Source: Symbiodinium kawagutii (Eukaryota > Sar > Dinophyceae > Suessiales > Symbiodiniaceae). Taken from it: DNA of 64,000 nt. A program made the translations under genes and the position numbers. This document shows positions 56,501-63,782 of the stretch, piece after piece. The stretch's first letter is position 1. Each line of letters starts with the position of its first letter. The stretch is from assembly GCA_009767595.1 (NCBI GenBank), contig VSDK01010338.1, positions 481,841-545,840 of the forward strand, read 5' to 3'. Below the pieces are notes generated by a model, which saw nothing but the letters and a program-made list of their open reading frames with translations, searched no databases and had not been told where the DNA came from.

Positions 56501-57462
56501 CCAAAGTATCCCAAAGTTGGGAAGTCTCTGAACATAAACCTGAACACTCTCATGCATGTTTCTGGCAGAATGCATTTAATGCCTTCGAAAGTTGACTGAG
56601 TTCGGATGTATTTCCGGATGCTCCGAGGATGCGCGCTGTGCTTGAGAGCTGGAGTTTCTGAAAAGCACTGGTGCTGCGAACAACACCAGGCGTCAAAGCA
56701 AGCGTTGAGATAGGCATGGGAAGGTTCAGGGTTTCATTTCACGCATTTTCATGATCATACATTTGTTCATATCTTTTCGGCAGATTTCCTTAGTTTCAAG
56801 GCTTATACTTCCTTCATTTGCTCAATCACTACCTATTCTATTCAACTGCAACGAGATGATTTGCATGTGTTTTTCTTTTTGGTTCCCCCAGTGTCAGTTC
56901 TCATCCTCCTTACTCCGGAACTCCTGCGTCCTGCAGCGGACATCATCCTACATGTCTTGCGCCGAGCCTCATCCCAGAACGAGTAGCAGGACGCATGTTG
57001 GATGCGTGCACATGTGGATTTAAGTGAAACCGAAAATTGACACTCAGAATACAACAGCAAAAAATTGTGCCAGAGGGCAGCGTCTTGCATTTTTCCGCCT
57101 TCGCAGGTGCATTTGTGCCCAGCGTGCGCAGAATTGCCACCGGATCCACCGACACTCGGAGTGTCGGCGAGGTATTTGCTGGACTTTTTCCCGCCGTTGG
57201 CCCAGAGTACCTTGGTACAGTAGAACTCTGCGTGCAATTCTCAGCGGAATTCTCGGAGTACAACCTGGTAGAAGGTGTTCCTGAACAATTCTTCAGAGCT
57301 AGCAGATCGTCCTTCGCTTGGCCTCGATCTGAGGATCCACGGGCATGGACAATCCCAATTTCTATGAGATTTGTCCACACTTGGCGCACGGTCCCAATGG
57401 TCTCTTGCCTCCAGATCTTTCCAGACATCCAAAGAAGATGCCTTGCATTGACTTTCAAGTGA
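46869..57462 (+). CDS. Receptor-like protein: YWTD beta-propeller then CCP/sushi-like repeats, multi-exon locus
   Basis: Four exons carry LDL-receptor class B (YWTD) repeats, each with a x-GIAVD-xxxxxxYWTD pattern: LALDLKEGRMYWTEDG; DIAVDVTTRKVYWT and GIAVDPFNPHIYWSDIG in the second; MAVDARLAKLYMTDFEK; YGIAVDPPANRVYWTDFKAG. Six blades form one propeller, a binding surface in extracellular receptors. Downstream, exons repeat the pattern CPxGYxGTVTLSC / CPSPLAGTVRLYCQDG / CPHGFSGFLDLTCQ, like complement-control (sushi) modules. The protein is therefore likely extracellular or membrane-anchored. No signal peptide and no sure membrane helix were found. Exons: 46869-46977, 47288-~47670, 48001-48161, 48834-48952, 49615-50046, 50304-~50358, ~50781-50860, 51270-~51390, and perhaps ~57060-57462. 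Introns here lack the AACC/TGG arrays seen elsewhere. The part from 52 to 57 kb is poorly resolved. Confidence 0.7.
47288..47670 (+). CDS. YWTD exon 2 (two to three repeats)
   Basis: VIVKTEVQEGPRDIAVDVTT, RKVYWTALCGLRRANLDGSN, then GVAICNGSVFWADWMHGQIF and ASPVGIAVDPFNPHIYWSDI. The start after TTGCTGGAG is clear. The end is within about 10 bases. Confidence 0.75.
48001..48161 (+). CDS. YWTD exon 3
   Basis: MAVDARLAKLYMTDFEKTGE, then GRIIRTNLDGSQAEVLINEP. A GC donor (GCATGC) completes Gly with exon 4: GDGFG-MSMPYGIAVD. Confidence 0.7.
48834..48952 (+). CDS. YWTD exon 4
   Basis: After GTTGCTGTCAG: MSMPYGIAVDPPANRVYWTD, then FKAGRIQRLSLRCASGLLE, and a GTGCCA donor, phase 0. Confidence 0.75.
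49256..49500 (+). repeat. 24-base minisatellite in the intron before the sushi exons
   Basis: Degenerate copies of AATGTCAGAAGATATGTCAG + ATGG. All frames stay partly open (MSEDMSDG...), which explains the ORFs there. Confidence 0.8.
49615..50046 (+). CDS. Sushi-like exon (two to three modules)
   Basis: 144 codons from CTGTTGCCAG to GTGAAA, reading VEHGEALHGSSIRVSCPAGY, NGTVTLSCRDSRFDLNRGKC, then CPSPLAGTVRLYCQDGKVLA and CPEGFEGELRRR. There are ten Cys in CCP-like spacing; the classic Trp of sushi domains is absent. Confidence 0.7.
50304..50358 (+). CDS. Short exon completing a sushi-like module
   Basis: After TATTTTTTACAG: CEEKRDGKVEFESFHIKS. It would supply the Cys after GFEGELRRR of the previous exon. 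The 3' end is uncertain. Confidence 0.45.
50781..50860 (+). CDS. Sushi-like exon
   Basis: After CTGATTGAAG: VYLSCDNGYINVTKSTCRRS, then PFCPGG. CxxGYxxVxxxxC resembles the second half of a module. The end is approximate. Confidence 0.5.
51270..51390 (+). CDS. Sushi-like exon
   Basis: After GAGGTGTCAG: AEILHGDLDDQDQVVLGCPH, then GFSGFLDLTCQKGIVLTEG, the same HG...CPxGFxGxLxLxCQ pattern as the exon at 49615. Confidence 0.55.
52559..52643 (+). repeat. 12-base tandem repeat
   Basis: Alternating TTGGTCATCC and TTGGCCATCC units, about seven in a row. Confidence 0.85.
53365..53484 (-). CDS. Possible minus-strand membrane-helix exon
   Basis: The minus frame reads LSYYATLVGGVVLIFVLVAA, then ILFFFHRRLQGVQQSRRR and a GTAAAG donor: a textbook single-pass helix with a basic inner flank. 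A normal AG acceptor is not seen because the exon would begin in a (GGT)n tract. A plus-strand reading (HYFAECTLLAFGSAELLGDG) is also open, so this may be chance. Confidence 0.3.
53486..53690 (+). repeat. (CAC)n / (AAC)n / ACCAACACC microsatellite
   Basis: Triplet runs CACCACCACC, then AACAACAACA, then mixed CCA/ACA units. It gives poly-Thr, poly-Gly/Val and poly-Cys ORFs. Confidence 0.95.
54111..54355 (+). repeat. Degenerate CTCACATCCTCATCA array
   Basis: Units of about 12-18 bases such as CACTCACATCCTCATCACTT and CATTCACATCCACAACTC. It keeps a 221-codon minus ORF open with an Asp/Glu/Val-rich repeat. Confidence 0.8.
55951..56112 (+). repeat. Tandem duplication, 81-base period
   Basis: The block AACATTTGCTGCATCATTCT to CTGATCTGCCCTGCTTTCTG appears twice with about one mismatch after the first bases. 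81 is a multiple of three, so frames are kept on both strands. Confidence 0.95.
57060..57462 (+). CDS. Candidate last exon of the receptor-like gene
   Basis: The plus frame reads HFSAFAGAFVPSVRRIATGS, then PEYLGTVELCVQFSAEFSEY, and stops at 57460. LGTVELC echoes the GTVxLxC core of the sushi-like modules. An antisense ORF of 227 codons covers the same bases, so strand is inferred from that echo and from the block direction. Confidence 0.42.
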
Positions 57463-57861
57463 CGTGTCTTGTCGAGGCATGGGCTATGCAATGACCTGTC
57501 CCAGGGATGGGAGACCACACTGCAGCCTGGTGGATGCATTGGATGATGAGCACAGCGGCCCCTTAGCTTCATGAGCCACGTTTCGTTTTGGGAGGGACCC
57601 CAGTGAATCCCCACAGAAACCAGCAAATCCAGGTTTGTGGGTAGGCAATGATGAGGACATTCCTCACATCACCATGACGGGTGTTTCTTTCTGATACCCT
57701 ATGGCCCTATAAAAAGGTCAGAAGTCAGATATGTAGCTTATCAAGCCTACAGAATATTTCTAAGGCAGAATCGTTTTCTGTGTTTTTCTAGCGCAAGTTT
57801 GAGCACGTGGAGCCGTGAACAGCTTAGAGACATGTGCACAAAGATCCTTCACTTTGTTCAG

Positions 57862-58033
57862 CCTGGGTGGTCGAGGAAAGGCTACACACTTCCTGTCGTG
57901 GTGCTGGGCGTACCAACTGCAAGACGTAGTGACCGCCGTACACCGGTGGCTGCGCAAATCCTCCGAATGTCCAGACGACGTTTTTATCTGGATTTGTTTT
58001 TTCTGCAATAACCAGTACCGGATCAAGGATGAG
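57862..58033 (+). CDS. FLSW/CNNQ exon
   Basis: ATHFLSWCWAYQLQDVVTAV, HRWLRKSSECPDDVFIWICF, then FCNNQYRIKDE and a GTTCAA donor. The start is set at TTCACTTTGTTCAG. The 60 bases before it are open in another frame that also looks coding (SREQLRDMCTKILHFVQPGW). Confidence 0.7.
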
Positions 58034-60780
58034 GTTCAAACCGTGGGGTGGGGAATGGGTGCCAAAGCTTTATTTATCTTCTCCATTCATCGGTTGCAGG
58101 TTCACATCATGTGTTTTCACGTTTACTGGGTGGCAACAAGTCGAGGCAAGCAGCATGAGGCTGATCCATGCCAGGTCTTACATGCTTCAATCCAGGCTAA
58201 TGTCTGGCCATGCCGCTTTCCGGATATCATATCTGATACCAAAGGTGCATGTGCAGCTCAATCTGGTGTTGCCTGTGCCAAGTCTATTTTCAATGAAGGC
58301 TGCTTTTACCCTGCCCAGAAATGCCACGGCGACAGGCAGGGTCGACCGGCAGCGATGATTTGAAGGATATCTTCGAGGGGCACCTCGTTGAGGCTGGACG
58401 GATGCTGGTGTTGCTGGACAAGATCACGTCGGGGGCTGAGCCATTGTTGTGCTTTGAGTTGTCCCTGTATGACCTCAGAATTGTGTAAGAGATTTTCCAG
58501 GAACCACGACGGGACTGACAGAAGTGGCACTGCGAATGGAATTTGTGTTTGAAACGCGCGGGAAGTAGATTTGAGGGGAGCATTTATTCAGAACATACAT
58601 TGCCCGTGACTGTTTCAAACGGTCAATTTTCGCATATGGACGCTGTTTTATTATACACCTGGAGTTACATCCACCTGGAGTTACATCAGGTCGCTCCCCG
58701 GGATATCTGAAACAGCCTACCGGCCACTGCCCAGGCAACCCACTTATGTGACCCGAGCCTGGTGTATTTTTGAAAGTTACGCCGTTGCCTCAGGCTGCTT
58801 CAACAGACACAACAATTATTGGCCATCGTTTTTCACCAACATTGGCTTTTTCTGTGAAATCGCCATCACAACTATCACTCTCAGGCATTTCATCAGCCTT
58901 GGTTGCCGCTATTGCTAAGCGCTGCTATAATACTATTCTTAGGAAGCAGCATGAACCACTACAGGTATCACCCGGAGAAACCCAGGGCGGAAGGTTCCAG
59001 GGGGAAGCCGCGATAAACACAAGCTGAGCCTATAAACATGCATGCCAAACACGACCAGAAACCACCAACGATGCCGAAAACCACGAACAGACCAGCAGAA
59101 GAGTGCCAAAACAACAGGGGGCCATCACTACCAGAAGAAGAACAAAACCAAAACACTGCCACAAAAGCACCACAAAGGCACCAGCAAGACACGTCCAAAA
59201 GTGCTTTCACGATTTTGGCTTCCATGCGACCTGCATGCAGTTTTTGCGCGGCGCTTTTGCCACCGACCTCCGGGCCTCCCACTGTACTAGGCCCGACATG
59301 GCCCGACCATCCCAGAGCACAACAAGACCAGTAGAATGCACGGCGCTTCGAGCAACTTCCATCTGTCACTCTTTTGACATCTCTTCTGTTCTGACATCCC
59401 TGCTTCGGCCCTACCAGTAGCTGCTGCAACTTTCCATACGTCAGACGTTTGACTTCGATATTTCCTCTGATGATGCTATCCATTGTCAACCATTGTCATT
59501 GCCCATGATTAACTGTTGTCAACTAATCCTATACGTTTTTGAGCTTGGACGAGGTGTGCATTGCCCACGACCTCCCAATGACAATGCTTCTACCTACGGG
59601 GGCTGAGCAATTCTTTCGAAATACTGTGCAGTCTGGTGGGTTGCTCGTCGTCATGTTGCAAGTCGTTTTCGGACGACTTCCAACTGCATGCTGGATCAGC
59701 TTTGACCAATCATAACAGTGACTAACCATTAACCATTATCAACCGGCAGAGTGGTTTGAATTTCATTTGCCAAGGATTGCAATCCTGAGCAACGCTGTCA
59801 AGGATCTTGACGTTAGCTATGCCCGTGCTGGATCCAAGCAAGATGAGGCTGGCGCAGCAACAGTGTTGAAGTACCGATGGATATGATAGGTGAAAATGGA
59901 AAGTGCCATGTCATCTCATGCATCGTTTTGGTAGCTTGCAGTGGGCACCATCCCATGAAATCACACCTTTGGAGAGTTACACGCAAAACCTTCGACAGGA
60001 TTTGATCAAGAAAATCATCCTCACCACAACTGGCTTCGATGTGGTCAATAATGCAGTGCGGGCACGGCTGGTGAAAGAGCTGACGGTCCTGCGCCCCGAC
60101 TTCAAACCACACGAAAGAAAGAAAGAGAGAGGGATATGCAGTGCCAAATTGTAGGACGCCATGGGAGATTCCATGCCATGCGATTCAATGCCAGGCAATG
60201 GGACCCTGTGCATGGTACTATGTGTGGACAAACTGACCCATGGCTACAGAAACATAAACTCGTCAAATTTAAAGACTTTTTCGACGCTCGGCCCAGTGGT
60301 TGTGGAATTTGTATGAATTTGTGGCTGGGAAAGGAGCAAGCACCAGCCCAGAGCAAATGCATGTTGCACCGACCATTGTGATTGGCCATGCCTTTGACTC
60401 GACTGAGCAGGTAAGTGCTGCGCAGAATACTGTTCAGAAACTGCAAATGTGTTTGGTGAATGCATCAGCCTGCTTCAGGTTTGGGGAACTCTTAATGCCG
60501 CAGCCAGACTGAAGCAGATCCGTTTCCATGTGCAGACGCTTTGTAGCAAAATTGCTCCAGCATGTCTAGCTAGTGGCTCATGATTTTCAATGACCTGACC
60601 TTTTATGATGCAATGCATGAGCCAATACGGGGTCATGGCCAATGACGGGTGATCTTTCGACAGTACAGCTGCGTTCATCATGAGCCACCGAGCGCGCACA
60701 ATTTGTTGCAATATTCTTCGCAGGGGCAAGGACCCTTGGCACCAGGTCAATTTGTGATCCATATGCAGGCCGCATTTTAG
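57862..60780 (+). CDS. Dinoflagellate 'FLSW...CNNQ...TRAWCIFE' family protein, multi-exon locus
   Basis: Eight exons chain into one frame with conserved order: THFLSWCWAYQL (compare xFxSHxW), DVFIWICFFCNNQYRI (compare YxWxDxFxxNQ), DLKDIFEGHLVEAGRMLVLL (GxxxxLLD), QPTYVTRAWCIFESYAVAS (YxxRxWCxFE), LPMTMLLPTGAEQFF, FHLPRIAILSNAVKDLDVSY, DLIKKIILTTTGFDVVNNAV, then a tail ending MQAAF. I recall this architecture as a large, unnamed family in dinoflagellates and diatoms; the first half resembles a Rossmann-like TIR/HET-type fold, cytosolic and perhaps in signalling. That resemblance is inference. Exons: 57862-58033, 58336-58439, 58735-58793, ~59554-59635, 59750-59847, 59999-60070, 60297-60410, 60724-60780. 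Three or more introns use GC donors. The N-terminus may be disturbed by a frame change near 57860. Confidence 0.75.
58336..58439 (+). CDS. GRMLVLLD exon
   Basis: AGSTGSDDLKDIFEGHLVEA, then GRMLVLLDKITSGAE, ending two bases into a codon completed by the next exon. GC donor (GCCATT). Confidence 0.7.
58735..58793 (+). CDS. TRAWCIFE exon
   Basis: After GCCACTGCCCAG: QPTYVTRAWCIFESYAVAS. The most diagnostic block of the family. GC donor (GCTGCT). Confidence 0.7.
59554..59635 (+). CDS. LPMTMLLP exon
   Basis: VCIAHDLPMTMLLPTGAEQF, then FRNTVQS. The GTGGGT donor leaves one base that completes Glu with the next exon. The start is approximate. AACC-type words lie just upstream (59480-59525). Confidence 0.6.
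59750..59847 (+). CDS. Exon (FHLPRIAILSNAV)
   Basis: After TTATCAACCGGCAG: EWFEFHLPRIAILSNAVKDL, then DVSYARAGSKQDE. GC donor (GCTGGC). AACCATTAACCATTATC precedes the acceptor. Confidence 0.7.
59999..60070 (+). CDS. Exon (GFDVVNNAVRARL)
   Basis: 24 codons, phase 0, from ACCTTCGACAG to GTGAAA: DLIKKIILTTTGFDVVNNAV, then RARL. With the exon before it gives SKQDE-DLIKKIIL, the usual order. Confidence 0.7.
60297..60410 (+). CDS. Exon (WLWNLYEFVAG)
   Basis: 38 codons, phase 0, from CTCGGCCCAG to the strong donor GTAAGT: WLWNLYEFVAGKGASTSPEQ, then MHVAPTIVIGHAFDSTEQ. Confidence 0.7.
60724..60780 (+). CDS. Terminal exon
   Basis: After ATATTCTTCGCAG, 18 codons and a stop: GQGPLAPGQFVIHMQAAF. The phase agrees with the previous exon. 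Confidence 0.55.
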   Translation, partial: GQGPLAPGQFVIHMQAAF

Positions 60781-61377
60781 GTTTGTATAGTTTTGTAAGC
60801 AGCTACCCTGCCCGCAATGTGCTGCTTTTAATTAGAAGAGTGCGATGACACGACAACCTGTCACCTGCATTTGCACATGCTGCGACAGAACATGTGCATC
60901 AAGACATTCGGGTTGGTATTGTTTGGGCCATGAACCCTTGAGCATTCAGTGGACTGGCTGCCACACACTTTGAGAATGACTGGTCAGGTGGTTCTTCCTC
61001 AGCATTTGCAGGGGCCCCAGCCGCTTGCAGTAAGAAGTTTCAGTGGCAGTTTCCTCAGCTTTCAAAGTCTGACTTGGCTGGTCATAGTGCCCAAACCTGC
61101 CGCTTGCTTGTTTGTTTGTCATCGCTGGATGGTTCTGGCAAAGTCCTGGCAAGAGCATGGCCATTGGGCTGCAGGTTGATATCCAGTACCCGCTGTGAAA
61201 AGCTCTTAGTGGTTGTCACTTGGTATCCAACACATCTGAGTTTCAACTTCAATATATTTCATCCTGGCCGTTGAGCCCTCCTTTCAGGTTCCAAATCTCA
61301 GGAAACAACATGTTGGTCCAACTTCAGCATTCCCTGTACTTTGAACTCGTCCTTGTGATCGTTGGTGGTGTGACTGT

Positions 61378-61381
61378 TCTC

Positions 61382-61422
<41 letters not shown>

Positions 61423-61423
61423 A

Positions 61424-61464
<41 letters not shown>

Positions 61465-61466
61465 GG

Positions 61467-61512
<46 letters not shown>

Positions 61513-61530
61513 GGTTGTTGTGGTTGCTGT
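61378..61530 (+). repeat. (GTC)n then (GTT)n microsatellite
   Basis: About 25 GTC units followed by about 15 GTT units. Poly-Val, poly-Arg and poly-Gln ORFs are artefacts. Confidence 0.97.
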
Positions 61531-61744
61531 GGTTGTGGTTCTTTGCTTGTTGGTTCTCTTTTTGTTCTTGTTGTCGTTGTTCTAGTTGGTGTCCTCAATG
61601 CTGTTTTGGGGTGTGTTGTTGCGATTGTTCTTGTTGCGATTGTTCTTGTTGCGATTGTTGTGTGTGTTTTTTAGGGGTCGTCGTCATTGAAGTGCGTTGT
61701 TGGCATCGATGTTGTGCCTGTCATTGTTGTCATTGATATTTGTG

Positions 61745-61750
61745 CTGTAG

Positions 61751-61782
<32 letters not shown>

Positions 61783-61959
61783 GATGATGTTGCTGTTGTT
61801 GGTGGTGGTGGTGCTGCTGCTGGTGTTGTTGTTGTTGATGATGTTGCTGTTGTTGGTGGTGGTGCTGCTGCTGGTGTTGTTGTTGTTGTTGTTTCTTGCT
61901 GTGCTTGCTGTTGTATCGTTGTTGTGCTTCGTGCTCTGTTGGCCATCGTGTCGTTGTCG

Positions 61960-61991
<32 letters not shown>

Positions 61992-62160
61992 GCTGTTGCT
62001 GTTGCTGTTGCTGTTGTTGCTGTTGATTTTGCTGTTGATTTCTTTGTTGATTTTGCTGTTGGTTCCGTTGGCTGGTTTCGTTTTTGATTTTGTTGATTCG
62101 GCTGTTGATTTCGCTGCTGATTTGATTGTTGACTTCGATGTCGTTGTGGATTTCGTTATT
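61745..62160 (+). repeat. GTT / GCT / GGT triplet-repeat field
   Basis: Runs of GTT broken by GCT, GGT and GAT units, with a 60-base sub-repeat (GTTGGTGGTGGTGCTGCTGC) present twice at 61795-61880. Confidence 0.95.
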
Positions 62161-62280
62161 GGCTTCGCTCTACAATGACTTTAGTTGTGTTTATCGCTCT
62201 TTGTTGTATCAGTTCTTCGGCGGCCATGGACAGCAATTGGAAACAATGAGGTGACCTTGGCTGATGCTTGTTGGGAATAA

Positions 62281-62575
62281 TAGACATGAACGCAAATAAA
62301 ATTTACAGATCATAGGTTTTAAGAAAATTTATTTAGATTTATATTTTATATTTCATGATTATATATATATATATGGATATACATGTATATATTAAATGTA
62401 AATTAATATTATATTTATAAATATATTTATTTATATATATTTATTTAGAATTATAAATATTTAAACTTATTTATTTTAGATTAAAAAAATAGATAAAAAA
62501 AATTATCTAAATTAATAAAAATAATTTAATTTATTTTATAATTTTTAAATAAAATTAAAATATCATTCGCCAACC
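62281..62575. other. Extremely AT-rich island
   Basis: Nearly all A/T (TTTATTTAGATTTATATTTT, (TA)n, ATTTAAACTTATTTATTTTA), unlike anything else in the window. It ends about 6 bases from the stop codon of the minus-strand gene. Confidence 0.9.
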
Positions 62576-62580
62576 ATTTA

Positions 62581-62728
62581 TCAGCCATTGTATGGTGTGT
62601 CACCACCCATGTGCTTTTTTGGGATTGTGACCTCGGAGAAGTCCCTGGTCACGGCTCGCACCTTGGGGTAGTACATGGCGTAGACGGGTCCCACTGTGGC
62701 ACCCTCTTCCTGCCCAAAGCGCCCGTGT
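62581..62728 (-). CDS. Last exon of the minus-strand gene
   Basis: Acceptor ATTTCGCTTAG on the minus strand, 48 codons and TGA. The codon choice (GCC GTG ACC AGG GAC TTC TCC GAG) is strongly coding-like. Confidence 0.7.
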
Positions 62729-63782
62729 CTAAGCGAAATATGGTGCAGTATGGTTGGTATCATCATGGTGAGTGCTGCTTAGCTTATCATATGGATGGTA
62801 TATGATGATTATGATGATTTTGGTTAAGGTATGCAATGCTGATGATTATGTTTATTCATATTCATTATGATGGTTTGTGTATGATGATGATGATGGTTGG
62901 GAATGCTTGATCATGATTAAAGCTGGTTGACTTATCATATTGTTGGTTGCAGTAAATGAATGTTTGGAATGGAATGGTGGCTAATGATGGTTCATGATGC
63001 TTAAGAAGGGCGCAGTATCTAAAATATACACTGCATTCTTAGTGATGTCAGTGAAACCTTTTTCTCGACAATGCCACAAAATGCTCCAAGTCCAAAAAGA
63101 CTCGTGAGTCGGGGGCTGGTCAATTTTCCCAGCAACCATTTCTGTGATCAACTCATTCATGGTTCAATCTATCATGAATGAATGGTCAATGGTCAAGCAG
63201 TTGCATCCGGTGGGTCGTCATTCGCAGCACCTGCGCTATCGGTGCAGCCATTTGGGCTGCTTCCATTCCTCAAAATTCAAAGAGATTGGTGCTTGGCTAA
63301 TCATCGAGGGTTGATGCTCCTCTATGTTTCTTAAGTTGATATGTGAGCTTCTTATGCCATAGGGGACGACCCCAAGTTCTGGTTGGCTTTTGACTGTAAA
63401 CCATTGATATTGGATGCCTCAGGCATCCCCTATTTTGAGAATGGCTGACCATTTTTCTTGACTTGGCTTGACTTGGTGTTTATTCAAGTTCATTCCGCTA
63501 ATATCAACCAAGCACCAACCAAAACCCACCCAACCACCACCCAAAGCATCAACCAACCATCAACTAACGAGTCTAGCTGTCTAGCTCTAGCTGCCGAGCT
63601 GAGTCTGGCTGAGTCTAGCTTGATGTCCTTGGATGCCGCGCCTCCATCCCTTCTCGGCTAAGCTTCACCACGATCTTGGCGCTTCCGCCGGCCGTCAGGG
63701 AATCCTGGTTCTGCACCTGCTCCCGGGGTGCTCCCAGGGGGGTCTCAGGGTGGTCCCAGGCGGTCCAACGCATGGGAAAATG
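62581..63782 (-). CDS. Minus-strand gene, two 3' exons, unknown product
   Basis: Exons at 63664-63782 and 62581-62728 join in phase. The first reads HFPMRWTAWDHPETPLGAPR, then EQVQNQDSLTAGGSAKIVV. The second reads HGRFGQEEGATVGPVYAMYY, then PKVRAVTRDFSEVTIPKKHM and GGDTPYNG before the stop. Third positions are GC-rich, as in the best plus-strand exons. The intron is 935 bases and needs a GC donor. Its ends carry the AACC/TGG repeat polarity in minus orientation, which supports the strand. I do not recognise the family; the protein is compact, hydrophilic and probably soluble. The 5' exons lie beyond the window. Confidence 0.65.
62740..63000 (-). repeat. ACCATCAT/AACC-type words before the minus acceptor
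   Basis: On the plus strand these read TGGTATCATCATGG, GATGGTATATGATGATTATG and TGATGGTTCATGATGC. On the coding strand they are the AACC type, next to the 3' splice site. Confidence 0.7.
63345..63442. repeat. MITE-A copy (diverged)
   Basis: Left part GCTTCTTATGCCATAGGGGA + CGACCCC, right part GGCATCCCCTATTTTGAGAA, with an inside including CCATTGATATTGGATG shared with other copies. Confidence 0.5.
63664..63782 (-). CDS. Penultimate exon of the minus-strand gene
   Basis: After minus-strand TTTCCGCAG it is open for 39 codons plus two bases. The GC donor (GCTTAG) completes Lys with the last exon: SAKIVV-K-HGRFGQ. Confidence 0.6.

Larger units (their letters stand above)
51391..57059 (+). other. 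Poorly resolved part of the receptor-like locus
   Basis: Some frames have coding character (55713-55905 reads VDLEGRFVCRNCHPAAEVGE; 54510-54565 reads FDESLIRDGTCNYIPT; 55412-55480 reads a helix WKLCTAFIVLVACICACVSL), but none can be chained by phase. Repeats at 52559, 53489, 54111 and 55951 are listed separately. Confidence 0.35.
60781..62580. other. Convergent intergenic region
   Basis: A plus open stretch near 61030-61185 (SKSDLAGHSAQTCRLLVCLS) might be a last small exon. Then come triplet microsatellites (61378-62160) and the AT-rich island. It lies between the end of the plus-strand block and the end of the minus-strand gene. Confidence 0.5.

Noticed and set aside
56943-57626. 227-codon minus ORF
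   Set aside because: Antisense to the candidate exon with the GTVELC motif. No family signature on the minus strand, though strand choice here is not certain.
58968-59489. 173-codon minus ORF rich in Cys, Trp and Phe
   Set aside because: It lies in an intron of the FLSW/CNNQ gene, in a CACCAACC/CCAGAAACCACC low-complexity stretch.
61220-62178. Poly-Val, poly-Leu and poly-Cys ORFs
   Set aside because: Products of GTC/GTT triplet microsatellites, not genes.
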